Translations under genes and position numbers: made by a program
Shown: positions 7,472 to 16,176 of the stretch, piece by piece
Layout: every line of letters starts with the position of its first letter
How positions within the stretch are numbered: position 1 is the first letter of the stretch
The notes under the pieces: model-generated
Told to the model about the DNA's origin: nothing
What the model saw: the letters and a program-made list of their open reading frames with translations, nothing else
Database searches by the model: none
Assembly (NCBI RefSeq): GCF_034661235.1
Contig: NZ_CP141059.1
Coordinates: forward strand, 3,161,501 to 3,225,500
Direction: 5' to 3'
Origin: Nocardioides bizhenqiangii
GTDB lineage: Bacteria; Actinomycetota; Actinomycetes; Propionibacteriales; Nocardioidaceae
DNA: 64,000 nucleotides

Positions 7472-9357
7472 TGCTCTCGCTCAGCCGGCAGACCGTCCGG
7501 CAGACCTGGCGCCCCTACGCCGGCGCGTTCGTCGCCCTCACCTGCGGCATCCTGTTGATCGCGACCACCGTGTCGTTGATCGCCTCGATCGACACCACCA
7601 AGTCCCAGGCCGGGGTCAACGCTGTCGAGCAGACCCAGCTCGACGACCTGGCGGCGATGTTCGGGTTCATGGCTGCGGTGTCGCTGTTCATGGCGATGTT
7701 CGTGGTGGCGAGCACGTTCGGGTTCGTGGTCGCCACGCGGCGCCAGGAGCTCGGCCTGCTGCGGCTGATCGGAGCGACACCACGGCAGGTACGCCGAATG
7801 GTGCTGGGCGAGTCAGCGATCGTGGCCCTGCTGGCGACCGTCGCCGGCTGCGCCGCCGCGACCGCCGTGCTCCCGGCCGTCATCTGGTTCCTCCGGTGGC
7901 GTGGTGTCACCGACCTCGACCTGCAGGCCCCGGCGCCGTGGCTGGCCTGGAGCATCGCCGCGCCCGCCGGTGCTGGTGTGGCGCTGGTCGGAGCCTGGCG
8001 GGCCTCGCGACGCGCGGCGCGGGTGGCGCCGGTGGCGGCGCTGCAGGAGGCCGCGATCGAGCGCCGCCGGCTCAGTGTGTGGCAGGTGCTGATCGGGCTG
8101 TGCTGCGTCGGGACGGTGGTGGCAGTCACGCTGCTCAGCACCCGGATGGAGCCGCTGTTCATCCTGGTCACCGCGATCCTGCTGCCCGAGGTGATCGTGA
8201 TCGGTCTGATGTGCTTCGGCGGGATCCTGTTTCCGGCGCTGGCCGGCCTGCTCGCGCGTCCCTTCGTCGGCAAGAGCGTCAGTGCACGACTGGCCCGCGA
8301 CCACGTGCGCACCGCCGCCCGGACGCCCGCCTCGCTGGCCGCGCCGATCATGGCCATGGCGTCGATCGCGGGTTCGATGATGGTGGCGCTGAGCTTCACC
8401 ACCGACTGGACCACGGCCCTCGACCGCGAGCAGCTGGCAGCTCCGCTCGTCGTGGAGGCCGGCAGCCCCGACGTGGCCGAAGCGCTCGACGACGACCCCA
8501 CGGTGGCGGTCGCCGACGCCCGGCAACCGGTGCAGCTGCGGGTGCAGGGCGAGCTGGAGGAGGTCGAAGCGGTGGACGTCGGCGCAGCGGCCGACGCCCG
8601 CGGGCTGCACGCCGTACGAGGCGATCTCGACGACCTGCACGGTGCCGCTCTCGCGATCTCGGAGACCTGGAGGTCGGACTCCGGCAAGGACCTCGGCGAC
8701 ACCGTCAACGCGCGGGTGGACGGCAAGGAGGTCGAGCTGCGCATCGTCGCCGTGGTCAAGGACGCCCCCGACCTGTACGGCGACCTGGTCGTGGGTGACG
8801 ACCTCGTCGCGGAGCAGCTGAGGAAGGTCGCCCCCGAGCTGTTCTTCGTGGTACCCAACGACGGCACCTCGGTGAGCGAGGCCCGGGCCTCGGTCGAGGC
8901 CAGCCTGCACGGCACGTCGAGCCGGGTGCTCGACCGGGACGCCTGGATCGAGCAGGTGGACAAGGACGCCCGGGCCGCCAACAACCTGGGGCTCATGGTC
9001 CTCCTGGGGCCCGCCGGTCTGTACTCGGCGATCGCGATCGTCAACACCATCCTGATCAGCGCCTCCCAGCGTCGTCGGCAGGTGCGGGCGATCCGGCTGC
9101 TGGGCGCCACGCCCGACCAGCTGCGTCGGATGGCGCTCTGGGAGGCCGGCCTGGTCGGAGTCGCGGCCCTGCTCGTGGGTGGGCTGGTGACCGGCTTCGT
9201 CGGCTGGCTGGTCCGGAGGGTCACCACCGCGGACGTGGCCGACGTCGGGATGACCCTGCCGTGGCTCCCGCTGGCCGCGGTGGCGGCCACCTGCGCCGGA
9301 CTCGTCGTCGTCGGCGCCCTCGCGGGCAGCCGCTCGACTCTCAGGGCCGGCGCCTAG
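7468..9357 (+). CDS. FtsX-family ABC transporter permease
   Basis: A 629-residue permease with two FtsX domains: after an N-terminal membrane segment, a first domain around residues 60-180 containing TRRQELGLLRLIGATPRQVRRMV, and a second near 505-620 containing SQRRRQVRAIRLLGATPDQLRRM. A soluble loop of about 150 residues (about 320-490) lies between them. It overlaps the ATPase stop by four bases and should form the exporter channel with it. The duplicated LLGATP blocks are the key family sign. Confidence 0.92.
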   Translation: MMLSLSRQTVRQTWRPYAGAFVALTCGILLIATTVSLIASIDTTKSQAGVNAVEQTQLDDLAAMFGFMAAVSLFMAMFVVASTFGFVVATRRQELGLLRLIGATPRQVRRMVLGESAIVALLATVAGCAAATAVLPAVIWFLRWRGVTDLDLQAPAPWLAWSIAAPAGAGVALVGAWRASRRAARVAPVAALQEAAIERRRLSVWQVLIGLCCVGTVVAVTLLSTRMEPLFILVTAILLPEVIVIGLMCFGGILFPALAGLLARPFVGKSVSARLARDHVRTAARTPASLAAPIMAMASIAGSMMVALSFTTDWTTALDREQLAAPLVVEAGSPDVAEALDDDPTVAVADARQPVQLRVQGELEEVEAVDVGAAADARGLHAVRGDLDDLHGAALAISETWRSDSGKDLGDTVNARVDGKEVELRIVAVVKDAPDLYGDLVVGDDLVAEQLRKVAPELFFVVPNDGTSVSEARASVEASLHGTSSRVLDRDAWIEQVDKDARAANNLGLMVLLGPAGLYSAIAIVNTILISASQRRRQVRAIRLLGATPDQLRRMALWEAGLVGVAALLVGGLVTGFVGWLVRRVTTADVADVGMTLPWLPLAAVAATCAGLVVVGALAGSRSTLRAGA

Positions 9358-9486
9358 CAGGCACAACTCCGCGGACGCGGACGGCCGGGCGGACGTTTCG
9401 TGGTCGTCCGAATCCATCGAACCGTATGATCCCCAGCACTGCGCCTCGGTCGCGCGTCGTTTTGCGAGGACAAACATGGGGGACTC

Positions 9487-9999
9487 TTGCTCGATCCAAC
9501 CGGCTTGGCGTCCAGGGAGCTGCTGGTCCGCCGGCTCGATGCCGCGTTCGACGACGCGCGGCTCGATGGCACCTACGTCGCGGTTCTCGTTGTCGAGCTC
9601 GACGAGCTCGAGCAGATCAACCGAACGCTCGGGCAGAGCGTCGGTGACGAGCTCCTCGTCCGCGTCGGGCAGCGGTTGAGCAACTGGAGCCGCGCAAGCG
9701 ATGCGGTCGGTGTCATCGCACCGGGCCGGTTCGCCATCCTGTTGCCGAGCCTTCGCGCCGCGACGTCGATCTCCGCGCGCGTCGAGCAGCTCGTCGAAGA
9801 CATGGTCATGACCATCGGCACCGCCGACCGACGCCGCAACGTGACGGTCAGTGTCGGCGGCGCGGTCTACCCCGCTCACTCGGAGCAGGCGGAGGACCTC
9901 CTCGACCGGGCCCAGCACGCCGCGGAGCGGGTCCGGGATGCCGGCGGCAACGACTGGGCGTGGCACGCGCCGCCGACCAACCACGATCACCCGGACTAG
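9487..9999 (+). CDS. Degenerate GGDEF-domain protein
   Basis: A 170-residue protein consisting of little more than a diguanylate-cyclase-like domain. The early family block is present (VVELDELEQINRTLGQSVGDELLVRVGQRL, residues 33-62), and the end block VTVSVGGAVYP is recognisable, but the GGDEF active loop is replaced by VIAPGRFAILLP near residue 80. It should not make c-di-GMP by the known mechanism and may bind nucleotide or act by protein contact. The start is TTG with GGGGGA just upstream; an ATG at 9476 is in another frame. Confidence 0.75.
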   Translation: MLDPTGLASRELLVRRLDAAFDDARLDGTYVAVLVVELDELEQINRTLGQSVGDELLVRVGQRLSNWSRASDAVGVIAPGRFAILLPSLRAATSISARVEQLVEDMVMTIGTADRRRNVTVSVGGAVYPAHSEQAEDLLDRAQHAAERVRDAGGNDWAWHAPPTNHDHPD

Positions 10000-10044
10000 A
10001 TGCGACCCGGCCCTCGAGCCGGACCCGACTCGAGGGCGGGGCAG

Positions 10045-10905
10045 TCAGTCGGCGAGGAACGCGGCGGCGGTCGGGGCGAACCTCTCGTGGTACTGGAAGA
10101 CGCCGCCGTGGCCGGAGTTCGGGTAGATGATCAGCTCGCTGCCGTTGATGCGGCGGTGCAGGTCCTCCGACAGGACAGAGGGCACCATCCGGTCGTGGTC
10201 GCCGTTGGCGATCAGGGTCGGCTGGGTGAACGTCGACAGGTCCGAGGGCGCGGAGCGGCCGTACTTCTGGATCGCCTTCAGCTGGGTCCGGAAGGCCTTG
10301 ACGCCGATCGGCTGGTCGCGGTCGACCGTGCGCTCCTCGAGCCGCTTGACGAACGCCTTCGCGGCCGACTTGCCGGTTGCGTCGCGGTTGAAGAACAGGA
10401 ACTCCTTCGGGTCCGACCGGGTCACGGTGGCGCGGAGGACGTCCCAGTACGTCACGCCGACGACCTTGTCGATGTCCTTGCCGCCACGCGGCCCGGTCCC
10501 GGTCAGGACGAGCCTGCGGACCAGGTCGGGATGCTTGACGATCAGGTCCTGGGCGATCATGCCGCCCATCGAGAACGAGAAGACGTCGATCCTGTCGTGC
10601 CCGAGCGCCGAGATGAACTCGTAGGCGTGATCGGCCGCCTCCTCGATCGTGTCCGGGACTCGCCCGGTCGACGCTCCGACGCCGCGCTGGTCGAAAGCGA
10701 TGACGTGCCGGTTCCTTGCGATGGGGTCGACGATGCGGGGGTCCCAGTTGTCCAGGGTCGCAGCGAGGTGCACGAAGAAGACGACGGGGATGCCGCCCTT
10801 CGGGCCCAGCTCCCGGTAGGCGTAGGTCACGCCGCCGGCGTTGACGCTACGAGCAGGTGCCTGGGCATAGGCGGTGATGACGGGTTCGTTGCTGGTGGCG
10901 CTCAT
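10045..10905 (-). CDS. Alpha/beta hydrolase, copy 2 of operon
   Basis: A 286-residue alpha/beta hydrolase with oxyanion-region VVFFVHLAATLDNWDP, FDQRGVGAS, nucleophile elbow FSFSMGGM near residue 114, Asp in GDHDRMVP and catalytic His in SGHGG. The elbow reads S-x-S-x-G where the family norm is G-x-S-x-G. It is clearly paralogous to the hydrolase at 11188-12078 (shared DPR, RGVG, GTGPRGG, YPNSGHGG blocks). AAGGAG precedes the ATG, which overlaps the stop of the short SDR remnant. Confidence 0.88.
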   Translation of the reverse strand: MSATSNEPVITAYAQAPARSVNAGGVTYAYRELGPKGGIPVVFFVHLAATLDNWDPRIVDPIARNRHVIAFDQRGVGASTGRVPDTIEEAADHAYEFISALGHDRIDVFSFSMGGMIAQDLIVKHPDLVRRLVLTGTGPRGGKDIDKVVGVTYWDVLRATVTRSDPKEFLFFNRDATGKSAAKAFVKRLEERTVDRDQPIGVKAFRTQLKAIQKYGRSAPSDLSTFTQPTLIANGDHDRMVPSVLSEDLHRRINGSELIIYPNSGHGGVFQYHERFAPTAAAFLAD

Positions 10906-11186
10906 GATGATTCTCCTTGTGACGTGGTGGTGGCTGCGAATACCGCATCGCTGACGGCAGTCGGGGTGACGGAGACGAGCGCCAGCTGCGCACGACTGAG
11001 GTTGTCGCACCGGTAGCGACGCTTGGGGTGTCTGGACGTGAGTGCGCGATCGACTGCCCTGACGACCTTGCGGGGATTGCCCGCGAGCTTCGGCATGCGA
11101 CCGAGGAGCGTGCGGTTGCCGGCAAGGTGCGCTGCGACGGCCAGACCGATCCCTCGGCCGGCACCGGTCACTAGGACGGATGGCAT
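10902..11186 (-). pseudogene. Internally deleted short-chain dehydrogenase
   Basis: This 94-residue frame starts with a perfect SDR cofactor motif (VLVTGAGRGIGLAVAAHLAGN, first 20 or so residues) and then jumps to a segment typical of SDR C-termini (NPRKVVRAVDRALTSRHPKRRY). The middle of the domain, about 150 residues with the NNAG motif and YxxxK active site, is missing. The reading frame stays open and is coupled on both sides (one base after the upstream hydrolase stop, ATGA overlap with the downstream hydrolase), so it may be kept as a translational bridge. It cannot be an active dehydrogenase. Confidence 0.75.
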
Positions 11187-11187
11187 G

Positions 11188-12078
11188 TCATTCCTTCGCG
11201 CTCGTCGTTTTCGCCTGGGGGGTCCGCCGTGGCTCAGAGGCGCATCGGTCGGCGAGGAAGGCGAGGACCTCGGGAACGAACTCCCGGTGGTACTGGAAGA
11301 TCCCGCCGTGACCCGAGTTGGGGTAGACGACCAGCTTGGCGTCGGGGAAGCGACGGGCCATGTCGGCGGAGTGCTCGCTCGCGACCATCAGGTCGTGGTC
11401 ACCGTTCGCGACGAGGACCGGCGCCTTGATGACCGACAGGTCGTCGGGGGCGTGCAGTCCCCCGGCGGTGATGGCTCGCAGCTGGGCAAGGCCCGCCTGC
11501 CAGGAGATCGGTCGGCTGCGGTCCTCGGTGCGTTCGGCGAGGCGACCGAAGTACTCCTTCGCAGCCTTCTTCCCCTCGGTGTTGCGGGGGAAGAACAGGA
11601 AGTGGCGCGGGTCCTTGCGGGTCGCGAAGGCCTTGGCGTACGCACCGCCCACGATGAACGGCATCTTCCAGATGCCGCCGCCGCCGCGGGGGCCGGTGCC
11701 GGCGAGCACCATTCGTCGGACCAGGTCGGGCGCCTGCAGTGCGACCATCTGCGCGACCGCTCCGCCGAGCGAGAAGCCGAAGATGTCGACCTCGTCGTGT
11801 CCCAGCGCCCTGATGAACGCGATCGCGTCGGCACCCATCTGCTCGATGTCGTCGGGGACGCGGGAGCCCGTCGAACCGACGCCACGGTTGTCGAACGCGA
11901 TCACGTGGTGCTGCGCAGCAATGCCGTCGAGGACCCGGGGGTCCCAGTCGTCGAGCACGGCCGTGAAGTGGTGCAGGAACACGACCGGGACGCCGGTCGG
12001 CTCCCCGAGCTCGCGGTAGGCGAACGAGGTCCCGTCCACGTCGATCGTCTTGGTGGGCGTGGTCTGCCAGGTGGTCAT
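11188..12078 (-). CDS. Alpha/beta hydrolase, copy 1 of operon
   Basis: A 296-residue alpha/beta hydrolase with HHFTAVLDDWDPRV, FDNRGVGSTGSRVP, canonical nucleophile elbow GFSLGG near residue 100, acidic residue in NGDHDLMVASE and His in NSGHGG. First gene of a three-gene operon divergent from a TetR regulator. This layout (TetR, then hydrolase or SDR genes) is common for genes induced by small lipophilic chemicals or solvents. Substrate unknown. Confidence 0.9.
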   Translation of the reverse strand: MTTWQTTPTKTIDVDGTSFAYRELGEPTGVPVVFLHHFTAVLDDWDPRVLDGIAAQHHVIAFDNRGVGSTGSRVPDDIEQMGADAIAFIRALGHDEVDIFGFSLGGAVAQMVALQAPDLVRRMVLAGTGPRGGGGIWKMPFIVGGAYAKAFATRKDPRHFLFFPRNTEGKKAAKEYFGRLAERTEDRSRPISWQAGLAQLRAITAGGLHAPDDLSVIKAPVLVANGDHDLMVASEHSADMARRFPDAKLVVYPNSGHGGIFQYHREFVPEVLAFLADRCASEPRRTPQAKTTSAKE

Positions 12079-12200
12079 GGGGTCTTCCTTCGGGCGGATT
12101 GCGGCTGTGCGTTGATCGCGGCGGGACAGGCCGTGGAGGATCCGGCGGTCCTTGGTGCGGCCGCGCCGGGGAGCGTCAATGCGACGCCATTGAGGTACAT

Positions 12201-12214
12201 TCGTACTATTACGA
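12201..12214. promoter_or_regulatory. TCGTA-N4-TACGA operator candidate
   Basis: A 5-base inverted repeat with a 4-base spacer in an AT-rich stretch between the hydrolase operon and the divergent TetR gene; a likely autoregulatory TetR operator. An in-frame ATG at 12220 lies beside it, which argues that translation of the regulator begins at 12262 instead. Confidence 0.5.
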
Positions 12215-12261
12215 CCATAATGCTATTGTGGGCGAAAGCGCAACCGAAGGAGACGCAGGTC

Positions 12262-12873
12262 ATGGCGAGGTACGGCCCCGAGCACAAGGAAGCGACCCGG
12301 CGGCGGATGCTCGAGACCGCCGGACGTCGGTTCAAGAGCGATGGCATCGACGGGTCCGGGATCGCAACCCTGGTCGCAGACGCCGGCCTGACGAACGGTG
12401 CGTTCTACGGCCACTTCCGGTCGAAGGACGACCTCGTCGCATCGGTCGTCGCTCAACAGCTCGAGGACCAGGTCGCGCGCGTCAATGCGCTGCCGGCCGG
12501 TGTCGAGTCCGTCGTTGCGTTCCTCAGCGAGTACCTCTCCCCCACGCACCGCGACGACTCGGCCGGCGGCTGCCCGTCGGCGGCACTCCTCGATGAGATC
12601 GGACGCTGCGACGACGCCACCAGGCAGTCCTACACCGACGGCGCCCGATCGATGATCGAGGCGATCGCGCGGCACCTCGACGACGGCGACGCGCAGCTCG
12701 CGAAGGAACGGGCGATCGGCCTGTTCACGCTGCTCGTCGGCTCGCTCCAGCTCGCCCGCGCGGTCACCGACCGCGACCTCTCGGCTCAGGTGCTGACCGC
12801 GGCACACGCGAGTGCCCTGGCCATCGTGGCCAATCGGACGCCCGCGACTTCGATCGACCAGGAGTCGGAGTGA
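12262..12873 (+). CDS. TetR family transcriptional regulator
   Basis: A 203-residue regulator. The N-terminal helix-turn-helix (residues 10-55) contains GSGIATLVADAGLTNGAFYGHFRSKDDLVASVV; the remainder is a helical ligand domain with GGCPSAALLDEIGR, typical of the YcdC/TetR_C_13-like group. The ATG at 12262 has AAGGAG upstream. It is divergent from the hydrolase operon and its stop overlaps the GTG of the oxidoreductase, so it probably controls both directions. Confidence 0.9.
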   Translation: MARYGPEHKEATRRRMLETAGRRFKSDGIDGSGIATLVADAGLTNGAFYGHFRSKDDLVASVVAQQLEDQVARVNALPAGVESVVAFLSEYLSPTHRDDSAGGCPSAALLDEIGRCDDATRQSYTDGARSMIEAIARHLDDGDAQLAKERAIGLFTLLVGSLQLARAVTDRDLSAQVLTAAHASALAIVANRTPATSIDQESE

Positions 12874-13886
12874 AGGCCTTCGTCGTCACCCACTACGGGC
12901 CCGACGGACTCGTGCAAGCCGAGATCCCCACCCCCGCGATCGGCCCGCATGACGTGTTGGTCGACGTACGTGCGGCGAGCATCAACCCGCTGGACAAGAT
13001 GGTGCGCGACGGCGAGTTCAAGCAGCTCTTGACGTACAAGCGGCCGTTCGCGCTCGGCCATGATGTCGCGGGGGTGATCACCGAGGTCGGCGCCGACGTA
13101 CGAGACCTCAGCGTCGGCGACGAGATCTATGCCCGCGCACGCGACCTCCGCATCGGCACGTTCGCAGAGTCCATCGCGATCGATGCCGACGACATCGCGA
13201 TCAAGCCTGCCTCCCTGTCGTTCGAGGAAGCCGCGGCGGTGCCCCTCGTGGCGCTCGCGGCCTGGCAGGCTCTCGTGGACGTCGCGGATGTCCAGCCCGG
13301 CCAGAAGGTTCTCGTCCACGCCGGAGCGGGCGGGCTCGGCTCGACGGTCATCCAGGTCGCCAAGCACCTCGGCGTCCACGTCGCAACGACGGCCCACACC
13401 AAGGACATCGACAAGGTCCGTAACCTCGGGGCCGACGAGGTGGTCGACTACACGTCGCAGGACTTCGCCCAACTGCTCGACGGGTACGACGTCGTATTGG
13501 ACTCCCTGGGACCGGCCAGCGTGGAGCGGTCGCTGACCGTGCTCAAGCCCGGTGGTCTGGCCATCAGTGTCGTCGGCCCGCCGGACCCGGCGTTCGCCGG
13601 CCAGCTCGGCAAGCCGGTGCTGAAGCCGGTCATGGCGGTCTTGAGTCGCAAGATCCGTCGCCGCGCGAAGAAGCTGGGGGTCCGCTACTCGTTCTTCTTC
13701 ATGCGGGCCAGTGGATCGCAGCTGAAGACACTGGCCGGGCTGTACGACGACGGGAGTCTTCGGCCGATGCTCGACCGGACCTTCGACTTCGACGACACCC
13801 TGGACGCCATGGCGTACGTCGAGCAGGGCAAGGCCAACGGCAAGATCGTGATCACCCGGTCCGCTCACTCCAACCGCAGCGTGTAG
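12870..13886 (+). CDS. Zinc-independent MDR oxidoreductase (quinone reductase-like)
   Basis: A 338-residue medium-chain reductase with GroES-like N-terminus (SINPLDKMVRDG, FALGHDVAGVITEVG) and Rossmann motif HAGAGGLGSTVIQVAKHLG near residue 150. The structural and catalytic zinc cysteines of alcohol dehydrogenases are absent, so it is of the NADPH:quinone or enone reductase type. Starts with GTG inside the TetR stop (GTGA), so it is cotranscribed with that regulator. Confidence 0.9.
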   Translation: MKAFVVTHYGPDGLVQAEIPTPAIGPHDVLVDVRAASINPLDKMVRDGEFKQLLTYKRPFALGHDVAGVITEVGADVRDLSVGDEIYARARDLRIGTFAESIAIDADDIAIKPASLSFEEAAAVPLVALAAWQALVDVADVQPGQKVLVHAGAGGLGSTVIQVAKHLGVHVATTAHTKDIDKVRNLGADEVVDYTSQDFAQLLDGYDVVLDSLGPASVERSLTVLKPGGLAISVVGPPDPAFAGQLGKPVLKPVMAVLSRKIRRRAKKLGVRYSFFFMRASGSQLKTLAGLYDDGSLRPMLDRTFDFDDTLDAMAYVEQGKANGKIVITRSAHSNRSV

Positions 13887-15724
13887 CGGTGGACCACGCT
13901 GCTGCCGGCGCCGTTACACGGGGTGAAGGTGAACCGGGCCCTGACCCGCAGCCTTCCGTTCTCCCGCAGGATCCTCATCCCAGCCCTGGTCGGCCGCAGC
14001 ACGATCGTGGTCGTGCCTGCGGAGGCGACATCGACCACCGAGGTCCGCAACAGGGACCCCGCGACCGGTCGTGCCACCAGCCTTCCATCGCCGGCGACTC
14101 TGACCTTCACCTTCATCGTGCCCCTGGCGGTGTCGGCCCGTCCCTCTGAGGCGACGGTGAACCCACCGCCTGCGTTGATGTCCTTGACCAGGACTGTGCC
14201 CGCCCCGGTGCCGTCCGACTTCCACAACTCCTCGCCGCGGACGCCGTCCACGGCGGAGAAGAACAACGTCCCTCCCACGTCGGTCAGGTAGTCGGGCAAG
14301 CTGCCGCGGCCGCCGGCGCGGAGGTCCTCGACCAGCGCCGTGCCCGCCCCCGTGCCGTCCGAACGCCACAGCTCACGACCATGAGTTCCGTCCCTGGCGG
14401 TGAAGAACAGCGTCCCATCCACATCGACAAGCCCGTAGGGGCCGTATCTGTCCTCGCCGGGACGAATGTCCTCGACCAGGACTGTGCCCGCCTCGGTGCC
14501 GTCCGACCGCCACAGCTCATGACCGTGCGTGCCGTCGTCGATGGTGAAGAACAAGGTGCCACCCACGTCAGTGAGGGAGTAGGGCGAGCTGCTCCGACTG
14601 GCTGCAGGGTGGATGTCCTTGACCAACATCGTGCCCGCCTCCGTCCCGTCCGACGTCCACAGCTCCTGGCCGTGGACGCCGTCCCTGGCAGAGAAGAACA
14701 ACGTCCCGCCCACGTCGGCGAAGTTCTCTGCGTTGCTGTAGTAGTCACCCGGCTTCACGTCCTTGACCAGCACCGTTCCCGCCTCGGTGCCGTCCGACTT
14801 CCACAGTTCCGAACCATGGATGCCGTCGTCGGCGGTGAAGAACAACGTCCCACCCACGTCGAGCAGTCCGGAGGGGCCGGAGTAGTAGTCGTCGGTGGGG
14901 AGGATGTCCTTGACCATGGTTGTTCCGGCCTCAGTGCCATCGGACTTCCACAGTTCCAAACCATGGGTGCCGTCGTCGGCGGTGAAGAACAACGTCCCAC
15001 CCACATCGACCAGCTCGGCGTAGCCGTAGTCGTCGCCACTGCTCCGGGGAGACACGTCCTTGACAAGCACCGTGCCCGACCGAGTGCCGTCCGACTTCCA
15101 CAACTTGGCCTCGCCCGAGTCGGCCTCGGCGGCGAAGAACAAGGTCCCACCCACGTCGACAAGCCCGGCGGGGCCGTAGTCGTTCCCAGCAGAGATGTCC
15201 TTCACCAGGACCGTGCCGGACCGGGTGCCGTCCGACTTCCACAGCTCTTCTCCGTGGACGCCGTCGTCGACGGCGAAGAACAACGTCCCACCCACGTCGA
15301 CAAGCCCGGAGGGACCGTAGTTGCCGTAAGGGTCCTCAGCAGGATAGATGTCCCTGACCAAGACCGTGCCGGACCGGGTGCCGTCCGACTTCCACAGCTC
15401 CTCACCGTGGACGCCGTCGTCGACAGTGAAGAACAACGTCCCACCCACATCGACGAACTGGGAGGGTCGACTCCCCGGCGAGCGCGCGTCGCACTGCAGC
15501 AGCCAGAGACCAGCGTTCGCGGCGTCCACCCCGGCGTTCTCGGCTACGTCTGCGCGGGCCGTCGTACCCGGGGACGCCCCGACGCCGGCCAGGGTGACCG
15601 CGGCCGTCACGGCGGTCACGCCCCTTCTCGCCGCAGCCCCGCGAGCACGACGACGCAGCGTCTTCGCCCGCGCAACACGCGAGCGAACCGACTTCTCCCT
15701 CACCCGACGCCGTCGCTGGCTCAT
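13865..15724 (-). CDS. Secreted ELWxxDGTxxGT repeat protein
   Basis: A 619-residue protein with a very arginine-rich N-terminus (about 35 residues), a hydrophobic VTAVTAAVTLAGVGA export segment, then nine tandem repeats of about 49 residues, each with DVGGTLFF, DDGxHGxELW, SDGTxxGT and LVKDI. These are the ELWxxDGTxxGT repeats, predicted to fold as beta-propeller blades. The last 90 residues form a separate beta-rich domain with one Cys. Function in the family is unknown; surface adhesion or sugar binding is possible. Start is ATG 15724; an in-frame GTG at 15733 is an alternative. Its 3' end overlaps the convergent oxidoreductase by 22 bases. Confidence 0.85.
   Translation of the reverse strand: MSQRRRRVREKSVRSRVARAKTLRRRARGAAARRGVTAVTAAVTLAGVGASPGTTARADVAENAGVDAANAGLWLLQCDARSPGSRPSQFVDVGGTLFFTVDDGVHGEELWKSDGTRSGTVLVRDIYPAEDPYGNYGPSGLVDVGGTLFFAVDDGVHGEELWKSDGTRSGTVLVKDISAGNDYGPAGLVDVGGTLFFAAEADSGEAKLWKSDGTRSGTVLVKDVSPRSSGDDYGYAELVDVGGTLFFTADDGTHGLELWKSDGTEAGTTMVKDILPTDDYYSGPSGLLDVGGTLFFTADDGIHGSELWKSDGTEAGTVLVKDVKPGDYYSNAENFADVGGTLFFSARDGVHGQELWTSDGTEAGTMLVKDIHPAASRSSSPYSLTDVGGTLFFTIDDGTHGHELWRSDGTEAGTVLVEDIRPGEDRYGPYGLVDVDGTLFFTARDGTHGRELWRSDGTGAGTALVEDLRAGGRGSLPDYLTDVGGTLFFSAVDGVRGEELWKSDGTGAGTVLVKDINAGGGFTVASEGRADTARGTMKVKVRVAGDGRLVARPVAGSLLRTSVVDVASAGTTTIVLRPTRAGMRILRENGRLRVRARFTFTPCNGAGSSVVHRYTLRLE
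14141..15463 (-). repeat. Nine tandem protein-coding repeats of about 147 bases
   Basis: Direct repeats inside the ELWxxDGT gene, visible at DNA level through recurring versions of GAAGAACAACGTCCCACCCA and of TGCCGTCCGACTTCCACA on the plus strand. They encode residues 91-531 counted from GTG 15733. Similarity between units suggests ongoing duplication or gene conversion. Confidence 0.85.
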
Positions 15725-15733
15725 CCCCGGCAC

Positions 15734-16176
15734 CCGTCCTGATCAAACTTCTCCGACCCCGGCCGCGGTGTCCCCTGGTCCCACCACTCCCAGGCCCGAA
15801 CGCACCACGACATGCAGGTCCCCCACGGCAAGATGGGCGGCGCAGTCCCGGACGCGCCTGGCCATGGCCCTGCAACGAAGAGCGGTGCCGTCGCACAGGG
15901 CGCGAGCCTCGATGTCGCCATGCGTCTCCCCTCACCAAGCACCGTCGTGCTCGGGTCAACCGAGGCGCGGCGGAATGTGACGCTTCCAACCAGAGTCCGC
16001 CTGATCACTCCAAGTCACAAGCGAATCGCGCAAGTGTTTCGTCGTCAGTCATCGCCCGGCCCGCCAGCTGCTTGGTGTCCATGCCGCTGGCGTCCCCGTG
16101 ATCAACACGATTCGGCTCATGGGGCCGATACCCGCCCGGCAGACAAGCATGGGCCCGCGAACCGTTGCGGGGTGGA
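15734..16176. other. Non-coding gap of 443 bases
   Basis: No frame here has credible protein character, no tRNA or clear operator is visible, and the short open frames are antisense artefacts of GC-rich sequence. It must hold the promoter of the repeat protein and the 3' flank of the sortase gene. Confidence 0.5.

Noticed and set aside
12220..12261. Alternative ATG start of the TetR gene at 12220
   Set aside because: It lies next to the operator-like repeat and would add 14 unconserved residues; ATG 12262 has AAGGAG upstream.
14141..15463. Regular repeats considered as a CRISPR array
   Set aside because: Repeats are about 147 bases, in frame and encode conserved protein blades; there are no unique spacers of CRISPR length.
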